Below, one piece after another: positions 43,585-52,255 of a stretch of 64,000 bases of DNA (position 1 is the first letter of the stretch; each line of letters starts with the position of its first letter). The translations under genes and the position numbers were made by a program. A model generated the notes under the pieces. The model saw nothing but the letters and a program-made list of their open reading frames with translations, did not search any database and was not told the origin of the DNA. The stretch comes from Lysobacter sp. BMK333-48F3 (GTDB taxonomy: Bacteria > Pseudomonadota > Gammaproteobacteria > Xanthomonadales > Xanthomonadaceae). The stretch spans positions 3,596,501 through 3,660,500 of the forward strand of contig NZ_JAIHOO010000001.1 of the NCBI RefSeq assembly GCF_019733395.1. Direction: 5' to 3'.

Positions 43585-44655
43585 ATGAAGGCAGTCGTCG
43601 CGCTGTTGGCCGGCGTGTTGGGTCTTTGCGCCCTGGCGCCGGCCGGTTCGGCCCGGGCCTCGAGTTGCGAGGCCAATTTCAATTCCAGCGGCAGCAAGGC
43701 CGACGGCCTGCTGTTCGGGACCTGGCGCAATTTCGAAGCCCTGGACGCCGCCGATGCGATCGCGCAGATGCGCGCCATCGCCACCGCCGAGGACTTCCAG
43801 GTCGGCCCGGAGCAACGCAAGGACGGGGCCATCGAGCTGACCCTGATCCAGAAGCCGACCGCGCAGGCGCGCGGCTTCCCGGTGCTGGTCTCGGCCAACC
43901 CGGGCAACGGCACCCTGACCCTGATCGCGCACCTGATGCCGCAGATGGACGCCGACCCGCAGGCGGTGCGCAGCTACATGTGCGGCCTGCTGGCCAAGGT
44001 CCAGGTGCGCCGCAGCGCCGAGCGGATCGCCGCCGAGGACGAAGCGACCCGCACCGCCGCGCCGCGCAAGGCGCCGAACCTGCTGCGGCCCAAGGCGGTG
44101 TTCGACCTGGGCCAGGCCAAGGCGGCGCTGGAACCGGGCACCGCGACCATCGCCGGCACCGCCTGCGTCAAACGCTTCGTCAACAACGGCGGCGGCCTGT
44201 ACCTGGCCAGCAACCAGAGCGTGCTGCTGTATCCGGCCACGCCCTATCTGCAGGAGATGGTCCAGCTGATGCGCAAGCTCAAGCCGGGCCGCGACGAGAT
44301 CGATTTCTCGCCGGCCTTCCTGGCCACGCGCATGGTCGGCCGGACCAACGCCGAGGGCGAATTCCAGTTCTCGAAGATGAAGCCGGGCAAGTACTACCTG
44401 ATCACCACCCTGGCCACCCGCGCCTACGGCAGCCGCAACGTCGACCTGGGCTCGGAGGTGACCAACGGCGGCCACACCATCGTCAACTACTACACCACCG
44501 AGAATTTCTCGCGCGACTTCGACGACGTGCTGGAGCGCTTCGTCGAGATCAAGCGGCCCGGCGACACGGTCAAGATCAGCCTGAGCCCGCCGCTGAAGTG
44601 GACGGCGATTTTCGGCGACAACAACGGCTCGGCGGGGCTGCTCGGGTGCCGCTGA
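43585..44655 (+). CDS. Secreted protein related to the one at 20 kb, carboxypeptidase-regulatory-like
   Basis: A 356-residue exported protein. Signal peptide 1-25 (GSARA). Residues about 35-180 are a module unlike the relative's. Residues 186-335 match its C-terminal region: helix QLMRKLKPG, then NAEGEFQFSKMKPGKYYL, and STRN-type strands. In the middle VLLYPATPYLQEMV parallels VGLIWMTDEFKVWY. GGAGGGGG precedes the ATG. Function unknown; two diverged members in one window suggest a family with a variable N-terminus and a common C-terminal domain. Confidence 0.8.
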   Translation: MKAVVALLAGVLGLCALAPAGSARASSCEANFNSSGSKADGLLFGTWRNFEALDAADAIAQMRAIATAEDFQVGPEQRKDGAIELTLIQKPTAQARGFPVLVSANPGNGTLTLIAHLMPQMDADPQAVRSYMCGLLAKVQVRRSAERIAAEDEATRTAAPRKAPNLLRPKAVFDLGQAKAALEPGTATIAGTACVKRFVNNGGGLYLASNQSVLLYPATPYLQEMVQLMRKLKPGRDEIDFSPAFLATRMVGRTNAEGEFQFSKMKPGKYYLITTLATRAYGSRNVDLGSEVTNGGHTIVNYYTTENFSRDFDDVLERFVEIKRPGDTVKISLSPPLKWTAIFGDNNGSAGLLGCR

Positions 44656-44877
44656 GCGCAGCTGTCGCGTCGACCGGTTGAACCCGCCCCCCTTTTGTTG
44701 CAACCTCCCGAACGGTCACGGGCCAAACCCGCCTCCTGGCATGGCCCGATCCAGCCACGGCCATGAGGATGCGGGTCGCGCCCGGGCCCAAGGACCGAAA
44801 GAACGCGTCAGACCCAACGTGCTCCGTCGCCGATCCAGTGGACGGCACCGACACCGCACTCAACGGGGGGGCAGTCT

Positions 44878-45960
44878 GTGCGACGTATCCTGAAGTACCT
44901 GGGCATCACCTTGCTCGCCGCCTTGGCGGTATCGCTGGTGCTGGGCCTTCGCCCCTTCATCGACCGGGACGCGCCCGCCACCCGTCCGCTTCCCCTCGCG
45001 CAAGCCCCGCTGCCTCCAGAACAGGCGAAGAAGCTCACCGACTACATAAGGACCGAGGCGGACGCCATCGATGCCTTCGTTGTGCTGCGCGGCGAAACGG
45101 TGCTGATGGAGTACGGGGAGGTCGGCACGCCGATGAACCTGGCGTCCGCGCGCAAGAGCATCCTCAGCCTGCTGTTCGGCGTGGCGGTCGACCGCGGGTT
45201 GATCGACGTGAACGAGAAGCTCGGAGCGCTAGGCATCGACGAGAGCCGGACGCCCCTCACCCAGGCGGAGCAGCAAGCGACCATCGAGCACCTCCTTCAA
45301 GCCAGGTCGGGCATCTACCTGCCCTCCGGCGCGGAGACGGTGGAAAACAAGGACGGCCGCCCGCGCCGCGGCCAGTTCGCGCCGGGCGCGAACTACTTCT
45401 ACAACAACTGGGACTTCAACGTCCTGGGCGCCATCTTCGAACGCAAGACAGGGCTGTCCATCGGCGAGGCCATCGATACCTGGCTGGCCGCCCCCCTGGG
45501 CATGCAGGACTTCAACCGCGAGCACGTGATCTACGACAATCGCGGCTCCGACTCCGATTACAGAACCTATCGCATCCACATGAGCGCGCGCGACCTTGCG
45601 CGGATTGGGGCGCTGGTCGCGCAAGAGGGCCTGTGGAACGGCAAGCGGGTCGTCTCAGCGCAGTGGATAGCCCGGAGCACCACGTCGTATTCCGCCACGA
45701 AGAACCCGTTCTACGACGGCTTCGGCTACTCGTGGTGGTTGAACTCCGAGCTCGCCGCCGTGCAGGCCGACGGCTGGGGCGGCCAGTACCTGCTGGTGGA
45801 TCCGGCGCGGGACCTGACGCTGGTGGCGCGGCGGGATACGGGGAACTCGATTCTGGGCTACCTGATCTTCAGCGGGTTCCAGAAGCAGGGGCATCCTTCG
45901 GACCTACAGAAGTTGTACAAGCTCGTGCGCGATATGCCGGCGATGAGCGGCGTGCGCTAG
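44878..45960 (+). CDS. Serine hydrolase of the beta-lactamase/DD-peptidase fold; foreign-looking
   Basis: A 360-residue protein starting at GTG after a G-run. An N-terminal TM/signal anchor (about 7-24, YLGITLLAALAVSLVLG) leads to a class C-like serine hydrolase domain with SxxK S90-A-R-K93, YxN Y175-N-N177, and a KTG-like R-x-x-T-G (ARRDTGNS). Codon use differs from the neighbours (ATA, AGG, AGA, CTA and many CTC codons), as does the spacer on each side, suggesting horizontal transfer. Likely an esterase or DD-peptidase-like enzyme; not a typical beta-lactamase by itself. Confidence 0.85.
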   Translation: MRRILKYLGITLLAALAVSLVLGLRPFIDRDAPATRPLPLAQAPLPPEQAKKLTDYIRTEADAIDAFVVLRGETVLMEYGEVGTPMNLASARKSILSLLFGVAVDRGLIDVNEKLGALGIDESRTPLTQAEQQATIEHLLQARSGIYLPSGAETVENKDGRPRRGQFAPGANYFYNNWDFNVLGAIFERKTGLSIGEAIDTWLAAPLGMQDFNREHVIYDNRGSDSDYRTYRIHMSARDLARIGALVAQEGLWNGKRVVSAQWIARSTTSYSATKNPFYDGFGYSWWLNSELAAVQADGWGGQYLLVDPARDLTLVARRDTGNSILGYLIFSGFQKQGHPSDLQKLYKLVRDMPAMSGVR

Positions 45961-46035
45961 TTCGAGCCTGCGGACGCGAAGGCCGCCAATACGCGTTCTA
46001 GACCCATCGGCATTTCTACGCGGCCGCGGCCTGCA

Positions 46036-46062
46036 GGGCGCTCGGCGTTCGACCGAGCGCCC
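46036..46062. terminator. Hairpin between convergent genes
   Basis: GGGCGCTCGG pairs with CCGAGCGCCC across a 7-base loop, between the serine-hydrolase and CMD stops. Confidence 0.55.
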
Positions 46063-46095
46063 CGGGCCGTCGGTGTCGCAGCCGACGCGGCGCAA

Positions 46096-46641
46096 TCACG
46101 CTGCGTTGCGCAGCTTCACCGCCGGGAAATCCACCGGCACGTCCAGGGCCAGGTTGACGTAGTTGGTGAACAGGTTGAGCGCGACATGGGCGACGATCTC
46201 GACGACGGCGCCGTCGTCGTAGCCGGCGGCGCGCAGCGCGGCGATGTCCTGCTCGGCGACGCGGCCGCGGCGGTCGACCAGTTTCAAGGCGAAGGCCAGC
46301 GCGGCGGCGGTGCGCGGGTCGTCGCTGTCGCCGCTCTGGGCGCGGGCCATGGCGTCGGCGCTGACGCCGGCCTTGCGTCCGAGCGCGGTGTGCGCGGCCA
46401 GGCAGTAGTCGCAGCCATTGCGGTCGGCGACCGCGACCGCGATCTGTTCGGTCAGCGAGGCGGGCAGGGTGCCGGCGCCGAGGGCGCCGAAGCTGCCCCA
46501 CAGGCTGGTCAGCGCGGCCGGCGAATGGGCGACGGCGCGGAACATCGCCGGGGTGGCGCCGAAGGCGGCGTGGATCGAGGCCAGCAGCGGGCGGCTGGCG
46601 GCGGGGGCGGTGTCGGCGGTGGTCAGGGGCAGGCGGGACAT
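46096..46641 (-). CDS. Carboxymuconolactone-decarboxylase-like (AhpD-type) protein
   Basis: A 181-residue all-helical protein with the AhpD/CMD signature: EQIAVAVADRNGCDYCLAAHTALG, a CxxC-x3-H site that acts as a thiol redox or peroxidase centre in AhpD-type members. AAGGAG precedes the ATG. It is divergent from an AraC regulator, so probably controlled by it in response to an oxidant or aromatic compound. Confidence 0.9.
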   Translation of the reverse strand: MSRLPLTTADTAPAASRPLLASIHAAFGATPAMFRAVAHSPAALTSLWGSFGALGAGTLPASLTEQIAVAVADRNGCDYCLAAHTALGRKAGVSADAMARAQSGDSDDPRTAAALAFALKLVDRRGRVAEQDIAALRAAGYDDGAVVEIVAHVALNLFTNYVNLALDVPVDFPAVKLRNAA

Positions 46642-46711
46642 GAGCTTCTCCTTGAGGGTGGGTGCTTGGTGCACGCACACAGTCTTCCGCGAACCCTGGG
46701 CGCCTGGATCA

Positions 46712-46719
46712 CTTATAGT
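46712..46719. promoter_or_regulatory. Overlapping divergent -10 boxes of CMD and AraC genes
   Basis: TATAGT on the plus strand (46714-46719, toward the AraC gene) and TATAAG on the minus strand (46712-46717, toward the CMD gene) overlap. Such face-to-face promoters allow one regulator to control both. -35 boxes are weak. Confidence 0.35.
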
Positions 46720-46751
46720 CCGCAATAGTTGATTCATCGTCCCGGTGCCGC

Positions 46752-47597
46752 ATGTACGTCGACCGCCTGCAAGCCCTGCTGCACCGCTTCTCGGTACGCA
46801 CCCGGCTGTTCCATAGCGGGCCGCTGTGCGGCATCCACGACTTCGACGACGCGCTCGGCCGCGGCCAGCTGCACCTGGTCCGCCGCGGCCCGGTCGAGGC
46901 CCGGCACGGTGGCGGCGCGCCGCTGCGGATCGAGCAACCGAGCCTGATCTTCTATCCGCGCGGCTTGCCGCATCGCTTCGTCACCGACCCCGAGCGCGGC
47001 GCCGACATGGCCTGCGCCCATGTCGACTTCGGCGGCGGTCATCACCCGCTGGCGCAGGCGCTGCCGCCGGTGCTGGCGATGCCGCTGGCCGAGGTGGGCG
47101 GGGCGGAGGCGGTGCTGGAATTGCTGTTCGACGAAGCCTTCGCCCAGCGCTGCGGGCGCCAGGATTTGCTCGACCGTTTGTTCGAGGTGGTGCTGATCCT
47201 GATCCTGCGCAGCCTGATGGACCAGGGCCGGGTCGGTCACGGCCTGCTCGCCGGGCTCGCCCATCCGCAACTGGCGCGCGCGCTCAACGCGATCCACCAA
47301 GCGCCTGCGCAGGCCTGGACCCTGGAGCGCATGGCCGAGCAGGCCGGCATGTCGCGCAGCCGCTTCGCCGCGGCGTTCGCGCAGACCCTGGGCCTGACCG
47401 CCGGCGATTATCTGGCCGACTACCGCATCGCCCTGGCCCAGGACCTGCTGCGGCGCGGACGCCCGCTCAAGCTGATCGCCGACGAGGTCGGCTACGGCAG
47501 CACCGCGGCCTTGTCGCGCGCCTTCAGCGCGCGCTGCGGGCGTTCGCCGCGCGAATGGAAGGCGGCGCAACGCGACGCGGCCGAAGCCGGCGTCTAG
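46752..47597 (+). CDS. AraC family transcriptional regulator
   Basis: A 281-residue regulator with an N-terminal cupin-type effector domain (about 1-165, IFYPRGLPHRF, HVDFGGGHHPL) and a C-terminal AraC HTH pair (about 185-280; MAEQAGMSRSRFAAAFA and IADEVGYGSTAALSRAFSARCG). It is divergent from the CMD gene with 110 bases between starts. A strong candidate for its regulator; the effector is unknown. Confidence 0.9.
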   Translation: MYVDRLQALLHRFSVRTRLFHSGPLCGIHDFDDALGRGQLHLVRRGPVEARHGGGAPLRIEQPSLIFYPRGLPHRFVTDPERGADMACAHVDFGGGHHPLAQALPPVLAMPLAEVGGAEAVLELLFDEAFAQRCGRQDLLDRLFEVVLILILRSLMDQGRVGHGLLAGLAHPQLARALNAIHQAPAQAWTLERMAEQAGMSRSRFAAAFAQTLGLTAGDYLADYRIALAQDLLRRGRPLKLIADEVGYGSTAALSRAFSARCGRSPREWKAAQRDAAEAGV

Positions 47598-47654
47598 CCG
47601 CGGGCAGCAGCGCGCGCCCGCGGCCTGGCCGCGGACGCTGCCCGATGCCGGCGT

Positions 47655-50075
47655 TCAACGCGACTTGCGCGCGCGCGGCGGCGCGGCGGCGGCCTGCACC
47701 GGTTCGCGCTTGCGGCATTGCCAGGTGATGCGGCCGACTTCCTCGCCCTGGTACAACTGGCGGACGGTCACGCTGGCGCCTTCCAGGCGCACCGACTTGG
47801 GCGCGCGCAGCAACAGCCGCGCCGGCAATCGCGCGCCGCGCGGCAAGGCCAGGCCGCACAGCGGCAGGCGCGGCAGGGCCGGCAGGTTCAATACGGCGTG
47901 GCGGCCCTTGCGCGGCGTTTCCAGCTTCCACGGCGCGGCGCCGGCGATGCGGTAGGCCAGATCGCGCGGCAGTTCCAGGCGCAGTTCGGCGCCCTTGGGC
48001 AAGCGCCTCACGATCTCGAAATCGAACGCGCGCGCGCGGTCCGGGGTGCCGGTGATCAGGAACGGCAGGGCCAATCCGAGCTGCGGATCGGCCGGCGGAT
48101 CGACCACGTTGAAGTTGCGCCAGGTGACGTTGTTGTGCGCGCGGATGTAGGCGCGGAACGCGTCCCAGTCGAAGTTCGGCGGGCCCGGCGGCGGAGGCGG
48201 CGCGGCATCGCGCGGATGGCTGACGCTGGCGACGAAGCAGTAATGGCCCGGGCCGGGGATCTCGGCCTCGGGCCAGACGATCGGCGCGGCCACGGTCAGG
48301 CTGTCGCCCATCGGCACGTCGACCGGCGCCGAGGTGCCGATGAAATTCCACAGGTCGGGGGTCAGCAGGGTCGCGACCGGGCTCCAGTACACGTCGGCGC
48401 GCACGTCGTCGGCGTCGGCGCCGCCGCGGTTGCGCATGCGCACGTAGAGGTAGTTGTCGTGACCGGTCTCGGCTTCGTGGCCGAGCGCGTTGCTGTTCTC
48501 GGTGCCGCTGCCTTCGCCGAACGCCGCGTTCGGGTCGGGCACGGTCGCCGGCAGCAGGATCACGTCGGGGCTGGCGCTGATCGCGCCGGCCGACGGCACC
48601 GCGCCGGTGTCGCCGACGTGGTCGCGCAGGTACACGTCCGGGGTCAGGCCGAGCGTGTTCTCGACGATCGCGCGCAAGTCCGGCATGACCCCGATCGCGC
48701 CGGCGAGACCGCCGCCCTGCGGCGTGTTGACCGCCGGGTCGGACAGCAGGCTGCGCATCTGCGCCGGCGACAGCCGGGTGCCGGTGGCGGCGGCGTGCAT
48801 GCCCTGCACGACCAGCGCCGCGCCGGTCACGATCGGCGAGGCCGAACTGGTGCCGTTGAAGCCGGCGGTGTAGGTGCGGTCGTCGTCGCCGCCGCCGTCG
48901 TCCAGGCCGCCGTAGCCGCAGGTGGTGACGTTTTCGCCCCAGGCGTAGCAGTCGACCCGCGAGCCGTAGCTGGAGAAGCCAGCGCGGTCGTGCGGAAGCG
49001 CCGACTCGGCGGCGCCGACCACGATCGCGCCGGAGTCGCGGAAGTCCGGGCTGGCGCGGTTGAAGGCCTGCAGGCCGCTGCCGTCGAGGTAGCTGTCGAG
49101 GTCGTTGTTGCCGTTGCCGGCGGCCTCGACCACGATCACGCCGAGCGCGCTGGCCAGGCGGATCGCATCGAAGTCGGCGTCGTCGACCTCGGTCATGATC
49201 GCGCCGGCCCGCTGCACTTCCAGCAGCAGCACGTCGCCGACCGCCATGGTCGGCAGCGCGGCGACGATGGCGTCGGCCACGTGCAGGGCGGTGTCGGTGC
49301 CGGCGTCGTAATGCGAGGTCACCCGCACCGAGCCCACGTCCGGGGCGATGCCGACCACGCCCAGGGTGTTGTCGACCGCGGCGATTTCGCCGAGCACGGC
49401 GGTGCCGTGGTTGCCCTTGTAGGCGCCGACGCCGTCGCGGTTGTCGCCGTAGATCAGGCTGGGCGCATGCGCGGCCAGGTCCTCGTGGCCGAGGAACCAG
49501 CCCTGTTCCAGGTCGACCACGCCGATTCCGGCGCCGGTGCCGTTGGCCTGGGTCCAGGCCCAGCGCGCGTCGATGCCTTCCGGCGCCGGATCCAGATAGC
49601 CCTGGCCTGCGGCATACGGGTCGTCGCTGTCGTCGACCGGATCGCTCACGTCCAATTCGCGATAGGCATCGGCGACTTCGCTCAGCGCGCGCAGGCGCGC
49701 GACCAGCGCTTCGGCCTGTTCGGGGCGCTGGCGCAGGTCCAGGCGCCAGTAGCCGGTCAGGCTGCGCAACGGCGGGAACGGCGAGTTCGCGGCGCGCTTC
49801 TCCAGTTCCAGCAAGCGCTTGGGATCCAGGCAGCGGATCAGCGGACGGGTCGATTCGACCCCGGCCTCGTCGAGCAGTTTGACCAGCGCGGTCAGCTTGC
49901 GCTTGCGCGCCAGGGCGCGCAGGTCCTTGTCCGCGGCCGGCGCGAAGCGCTCGCTCAGGCGGACGATGACGAAGCCGCTGTAACGCGGGCCGGTCGCGCC
50001 GGCGGGCGGCTGGCGCGGCGGCCGGGTCGGTCCGCCGGCACAGGCCAGCGGCTGGGTGCAATGCCTGGATTTCAT
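47655..50075 (-). CDS. Large subtilisin-like protease (S8) without obvious signal peptide
   Basis: An 806-residue subtilase. The ATG directly follows AGGAGG-TCGACG, so the start is well supported, yet the N-terminus (MKSRHCTQPLACAGGPTRPP) has no hydrophobic signal. A propeptide-like domain (about 35-160) precedes the S8 domain: D188 (GVVDLEQGW), H223 (GNHGTAVLG), oxyanion N321 (AAGNGNN), S410 (NGTSSASP). The Asp motif D-L-E-Q-G-W fits the D-[IL]-E-x-x-W subgroup. A C-terminal region of about 320 residues (480-806, with Pro-rich linker PPPPPGPP) has a beta-sheet character and ends KSR. It may be exported by a nonclassical route or act in the cytoplasm. Confidence 0.92.
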   Translation of the reverse strand: MKSRHCTQPLACAGGPTRPPRQPPAGATGPRYSGFVIVRLSERFAPAADKDLRALARKRKLTALVKLLDEAGVESTRPLIRCLDPKRLLELEKRAANSPFPPLRSLTGYWRLDLRQRPEQAEALVARLRALSEVADAYRELDVSDPVDDSDDPYAAGQGYLDPAPEGIDARWAWTQANGTGAGIGVVDLEQGWFLGHEDLAAHAPSLIYGDNRDGVGAYKGNHGTAVLGEIAAVDNTLGVVGIAPDVGSVRVTSHYDAGTDTALHVADAIVAALPTMAVGDVLLLEVQRAGAIMTEVDDADFDAIRLASALGVIVVEAAGNGNNDLDSYLDGSGLQAFNRASPDFRDSGAIVVGAAESALPHDRAGFSSYGSRVDCYAWGENVTTCGYGGLDDGGGDDDRTYTAGFNGTSSASPIVTGAALVVQGMHAAATGTRLSPAQMRSLLSDPAVNTPQGGGLAGAIGVMPDLRAIVENTLGLTPDVYLRDHVGDTGAVPSAGAISASPDVILLPATVPDPNAAFGEGSGTENSNALGHEAETGHDNYLYVRMRNRGGADADDVRADVYWSPVATLLTPDLWNFIGTSAPVDVPMGDSLTVAAPIVWPEAEIPGPGHYCFVASVSHPRDAAPPPPPGPPNFDWDAFRAYIRAHNNVTWRNFNVVDPPADPQLGLALPFLITGTPDRARAFDFEIVRRLPKGAELRLELPRDLAYRIAGAAPWKLETPRKGRHAVLNLPALPRLPLCGLALPRGARLPARLLLRAPKSVRLEGASVTVRQLYQGEEVGRITWQCRKREPVQAAAAPPRARKSR

Positions 50076-50674
50076 CGTCGACCTCCTGGTGTTCGACCGC
50101 GCTCGGACGCGGGTCCGAAGCTTGCGGTCGGCCACATCCTTGTCGCCCGTGCCGGCGCTGCCGGACGGTGGGAAACGCCGCTCCGGTTGGATGGCGTCGT
50201 TACCGTCAGCGAACGCGCGCGCCGGCGCGGGTCGGCCACGCTTGGGCGGTTCGCCGTGCGTCGGCGCGTGGCCGCCGCCGCGGCTTTTTTCCGTCGCCGC
50301 GACCGGGATACGAGCGCGGGACGCGCGTCGGGCGTACCGCAATCGCGCCTTGCCGCAGCGGAAATTTTTCCGGATCGTCAAGCGCGCCGGCGCCGCTCGA
50401 CGCCGCCGCTCGACGCTGCCGATTCTCTTCCCGGGCTGCGCGCTGTGAAGCGCGACGAACTCAACTGTGATTGATGCGGGCAGAACCGGCATCGGCCTGG
50501 CCGACGCCGACCGGCTGCGGCGTAGCCAGACAGGCGCATCGCCGGATCTAGCCGCGATGTCTAGCCGCGATGCCCGCGCGCCGGAGCCGTTTGCGGCGCG
50601 CGCAACCCTCGCGCCGCGGTCGCCGCTTGCGCGATCGGCGCCATCAACCGTCCGTATCCATCGAGGAGTTCGCC
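50076..50674. other. Long intergenic region upstream of the large subtilase gene
   Basis: 599 bases of GC-rich sequence between two divergent genes. No convincing gene. Small features: a 14-base CGGAAATTTTTCCG palindrome near 50360 and a 13-base tandem repeat TCTAGCCGCGATG twice (50547-50572). It may carry regulatory RNA or leader sequence, but I see nothing definite. Confidence 0.45.
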
Positions 50675-51016
50675 ATGAAGCATGCAATGTTCGAACGGCT
50701 TTCGGCCAGGTTCGCGGTAGCGCTCGTGTCCGCCGGTTTCGCCGCATCGGCCGGCGCGGCGCCGCTGGTCTGCACGGATGCCGTTTCGGCCAACATCGCC
50801 GTTCCCCAGAACACCTGGGTCAATATCGATGCCAATTGCCCCGTCGGTTACAGCGCCACCGGCGGCGGCTACGTGTTCAACGAAGGCAGCGGCGGAGTGA
50901 TCGGGATCTGGGCGATGTCGATCCCCAACGGCAACGGCTGGCGCACCTGGGTGGTCCAGCATAACCCCGGGGTGCGTCACGTGCAGACCTACGTGCGCTG
51001 CTGCCGCACCCCGTAA
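50675..51016 (+). CDS. Small secreted protein with Cys pairs
   Basis: A 113-residue exported protein: signal peptide to about 28 (GAA), mature part with two internal Cys (LVCTDAV, DANCPVGY) and a CC pair at the end (YVRCCRTP), likely two disulfides; the sequence YSATGGGYVFNEGSGG suggests a beta-sheet structure. CGAGGAG before the ATG. Unknown function. Confidence 0.65.
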   Translation: MKHAMFERLSARFAVALVSAGFAASAGAAPLVCTDAVSANIAVPQNTWVNIDANCPVGYSATGGGYVFNEGSGGVIGIWAMSIPNGNGWRTWVVQHNPGVRHVQTYVRCCRTP

Positions 51017-51074
51017 CTTGCGCGTTCCGCGCCGGCGCCGCTGGACGCGGCGACGGCGCTGTCGCATCCGCCGA

Positions 51075-51581
51075 TCAGGGCAGCTTGGTGCCCTGGTCGG
51101 CGATCGCCACCCAGCCGCGGCCGTTGTGGCTGTAGGTCACGCCGGTGAGGGCGCGCTGGCGATAGCCGATGCGCGGGATCTCGTACACGGTTTCGTACAG
51201 GATGTAGGCCGAGCGACAGCCGTCGACGACGCGGTAGCGTTCGGTCCAGCTCCACTTCGCTTCGCGGTTGGCGAAATGACCGGCCAGCGCGGCCATCACC
51301 GCGTCCAGGCCGATGCGCACGCCGCCGCTGTCGAACACGGTCACGCTGCGTTCGTCGTGGATGGCGCGGAAGGTCTCGGCGTCGTAGTCGCGGAACGATT
51401 CCATGTCGGTGCGCTGGGCGATCTCGAACTGGCGCGCGCAGATGCGCGCCAGGCCTTCGCCGAGGCCGGCGCCCTGGGCGGCGTCGGGCTCGGCGGCGGC
51501 AGCGGCCGGAGCGAGGCCGATCAGGCCGGCGGCGAGCGCGGACAGGGCGGTGCGGCGGAGCGGGGTGGGTAGCGTGATCAT
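51075..51581 (-). CDS. Secreted SnoaL/NTF2-like protein
   Basis: A 168-residue exported protein with signal peptide (about 1-30, AAAAAE) and an NTF2-like alpha+beta barrel, seen in QRTDMESFRDYDAETFRAIHDE, MAALAGHFANREAKW and YEIPRIGYRQRALTGVTYSHNGRG. Typical for DUF4440/SnoaL-like proteins; ligand unknown. A second NTF2-like protein lies at 52.3 kb. Confidence 0.75.
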   Translation of the reverse strand: MITLPTPLRRTALSALAAGLIGLAPAAAAAEPDAAQGAGLGEGLARICARQFEIAQRTDMESFRDYDAETFRAIHDERSVTVFDSGGVRIGLDAVMAALAGHFANREAKWSWTERYRVVDGCRSAYILYETVYEIPRIGYRQRALTGVTYSHNGRGWVAIADQGTKLP

Positions 51582-51786
51582 CGGTGGATCTCCTGGTTGG
51601 GCGAGGCGACCTTAGGGCCGCTTTCGCCGCGGTTGGAGGGCCAATTCGGAGGCCTCGGCAAGGGCCAATCGGCGCTGCGCGGCGAGTGCGCAGGGCCTGT
51701 TCCGGAGCCTGTTTTCGGCTATGCCGGCGTTGCGCTTCCGCCGCGTCGCGGATGTGCGTGTTTCGGATGCGCGACGCGCAGCCGAT

Positions 51787-52062
51787 TCAGCCGTTCGCCG
51801 CCGGCAGGCGACGCGGGCCGATCCGCCGGCGCGTTCGCGTCCCGGCGACGTCGGCGGCTTGCGCGCGGGCGTGGCAGGCCTTGCTGCACCAGAAGCAGCC
51901 GCGGCTGTGCGGGTAATGGCGCTGCGCGGTTTCCACCGCAGTGGCGCAGTGCCGGTGCAGGCCGAGTTCCTGGCGCACGAAGGGCACGAAGGGGCAGTCG
52001 GCGCGATGCACTTCGTGCACGCCGTCGGGGCTGGGGTTGCGGTTGACGTAATAGCGATGCAT
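51787..52062 (-). CDS. Small Cys/His-rich conserved protein
   Basis: A 91-residue protein, MHRYYVNRNPSPDGVHEVHR then ADCPF, GLHRHCATA and GCFWCSKACHA. This is the pattern of a small family found across bacteria whose members start YYVN and contain H-x3-C ... C ... CxxC-x3-C ligands, probably a zinc site. Function unknown. An Arg-rich tail (GTRTRRRIGPRR) is added here and may bind nucleic acid. Confidence 0.75.
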   Translation of the reverse strand: MHRYYVNRNPSPDGVHEVHRADCPFVPFVRQELGLHRHCATAVETAQRHYPHSRGCFWCSKACHARAQAADVAGTRTRRRIGPRRLPAANG

Positions 52063-52255
52063 GAGCGATTCCGTTCCGGCGCCGGGCGCCTGGACGATAG
52101 GAATACGCCATCGGCATCGCAGCGCCTGCGACGCGCAGACGCAGGCCCGCATCGACCGGACGGCGACCGACCTCGCCATCCGGACCGATGCGGGCCGGCT
52201 ACTCGAACGCTGCTTGTCGCCGAGCGGTTGCAGGCCCCGGGTTCGGGCCTCGCGC

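Noticed and set aside
44740..44893. Short frame upstream of the serine hydrolase
   Set aside because: No ribosome site or codon bias, and it lies on the transferred segment boundary; the GTG after it is the better start.
50076..50747. Upstream extension of the large subtilase
   Set aside because: AGGAGG stands directly before the chosen ATG; the extension is compositionally like intergenic sequence and overlaps the neighbouring gene start.
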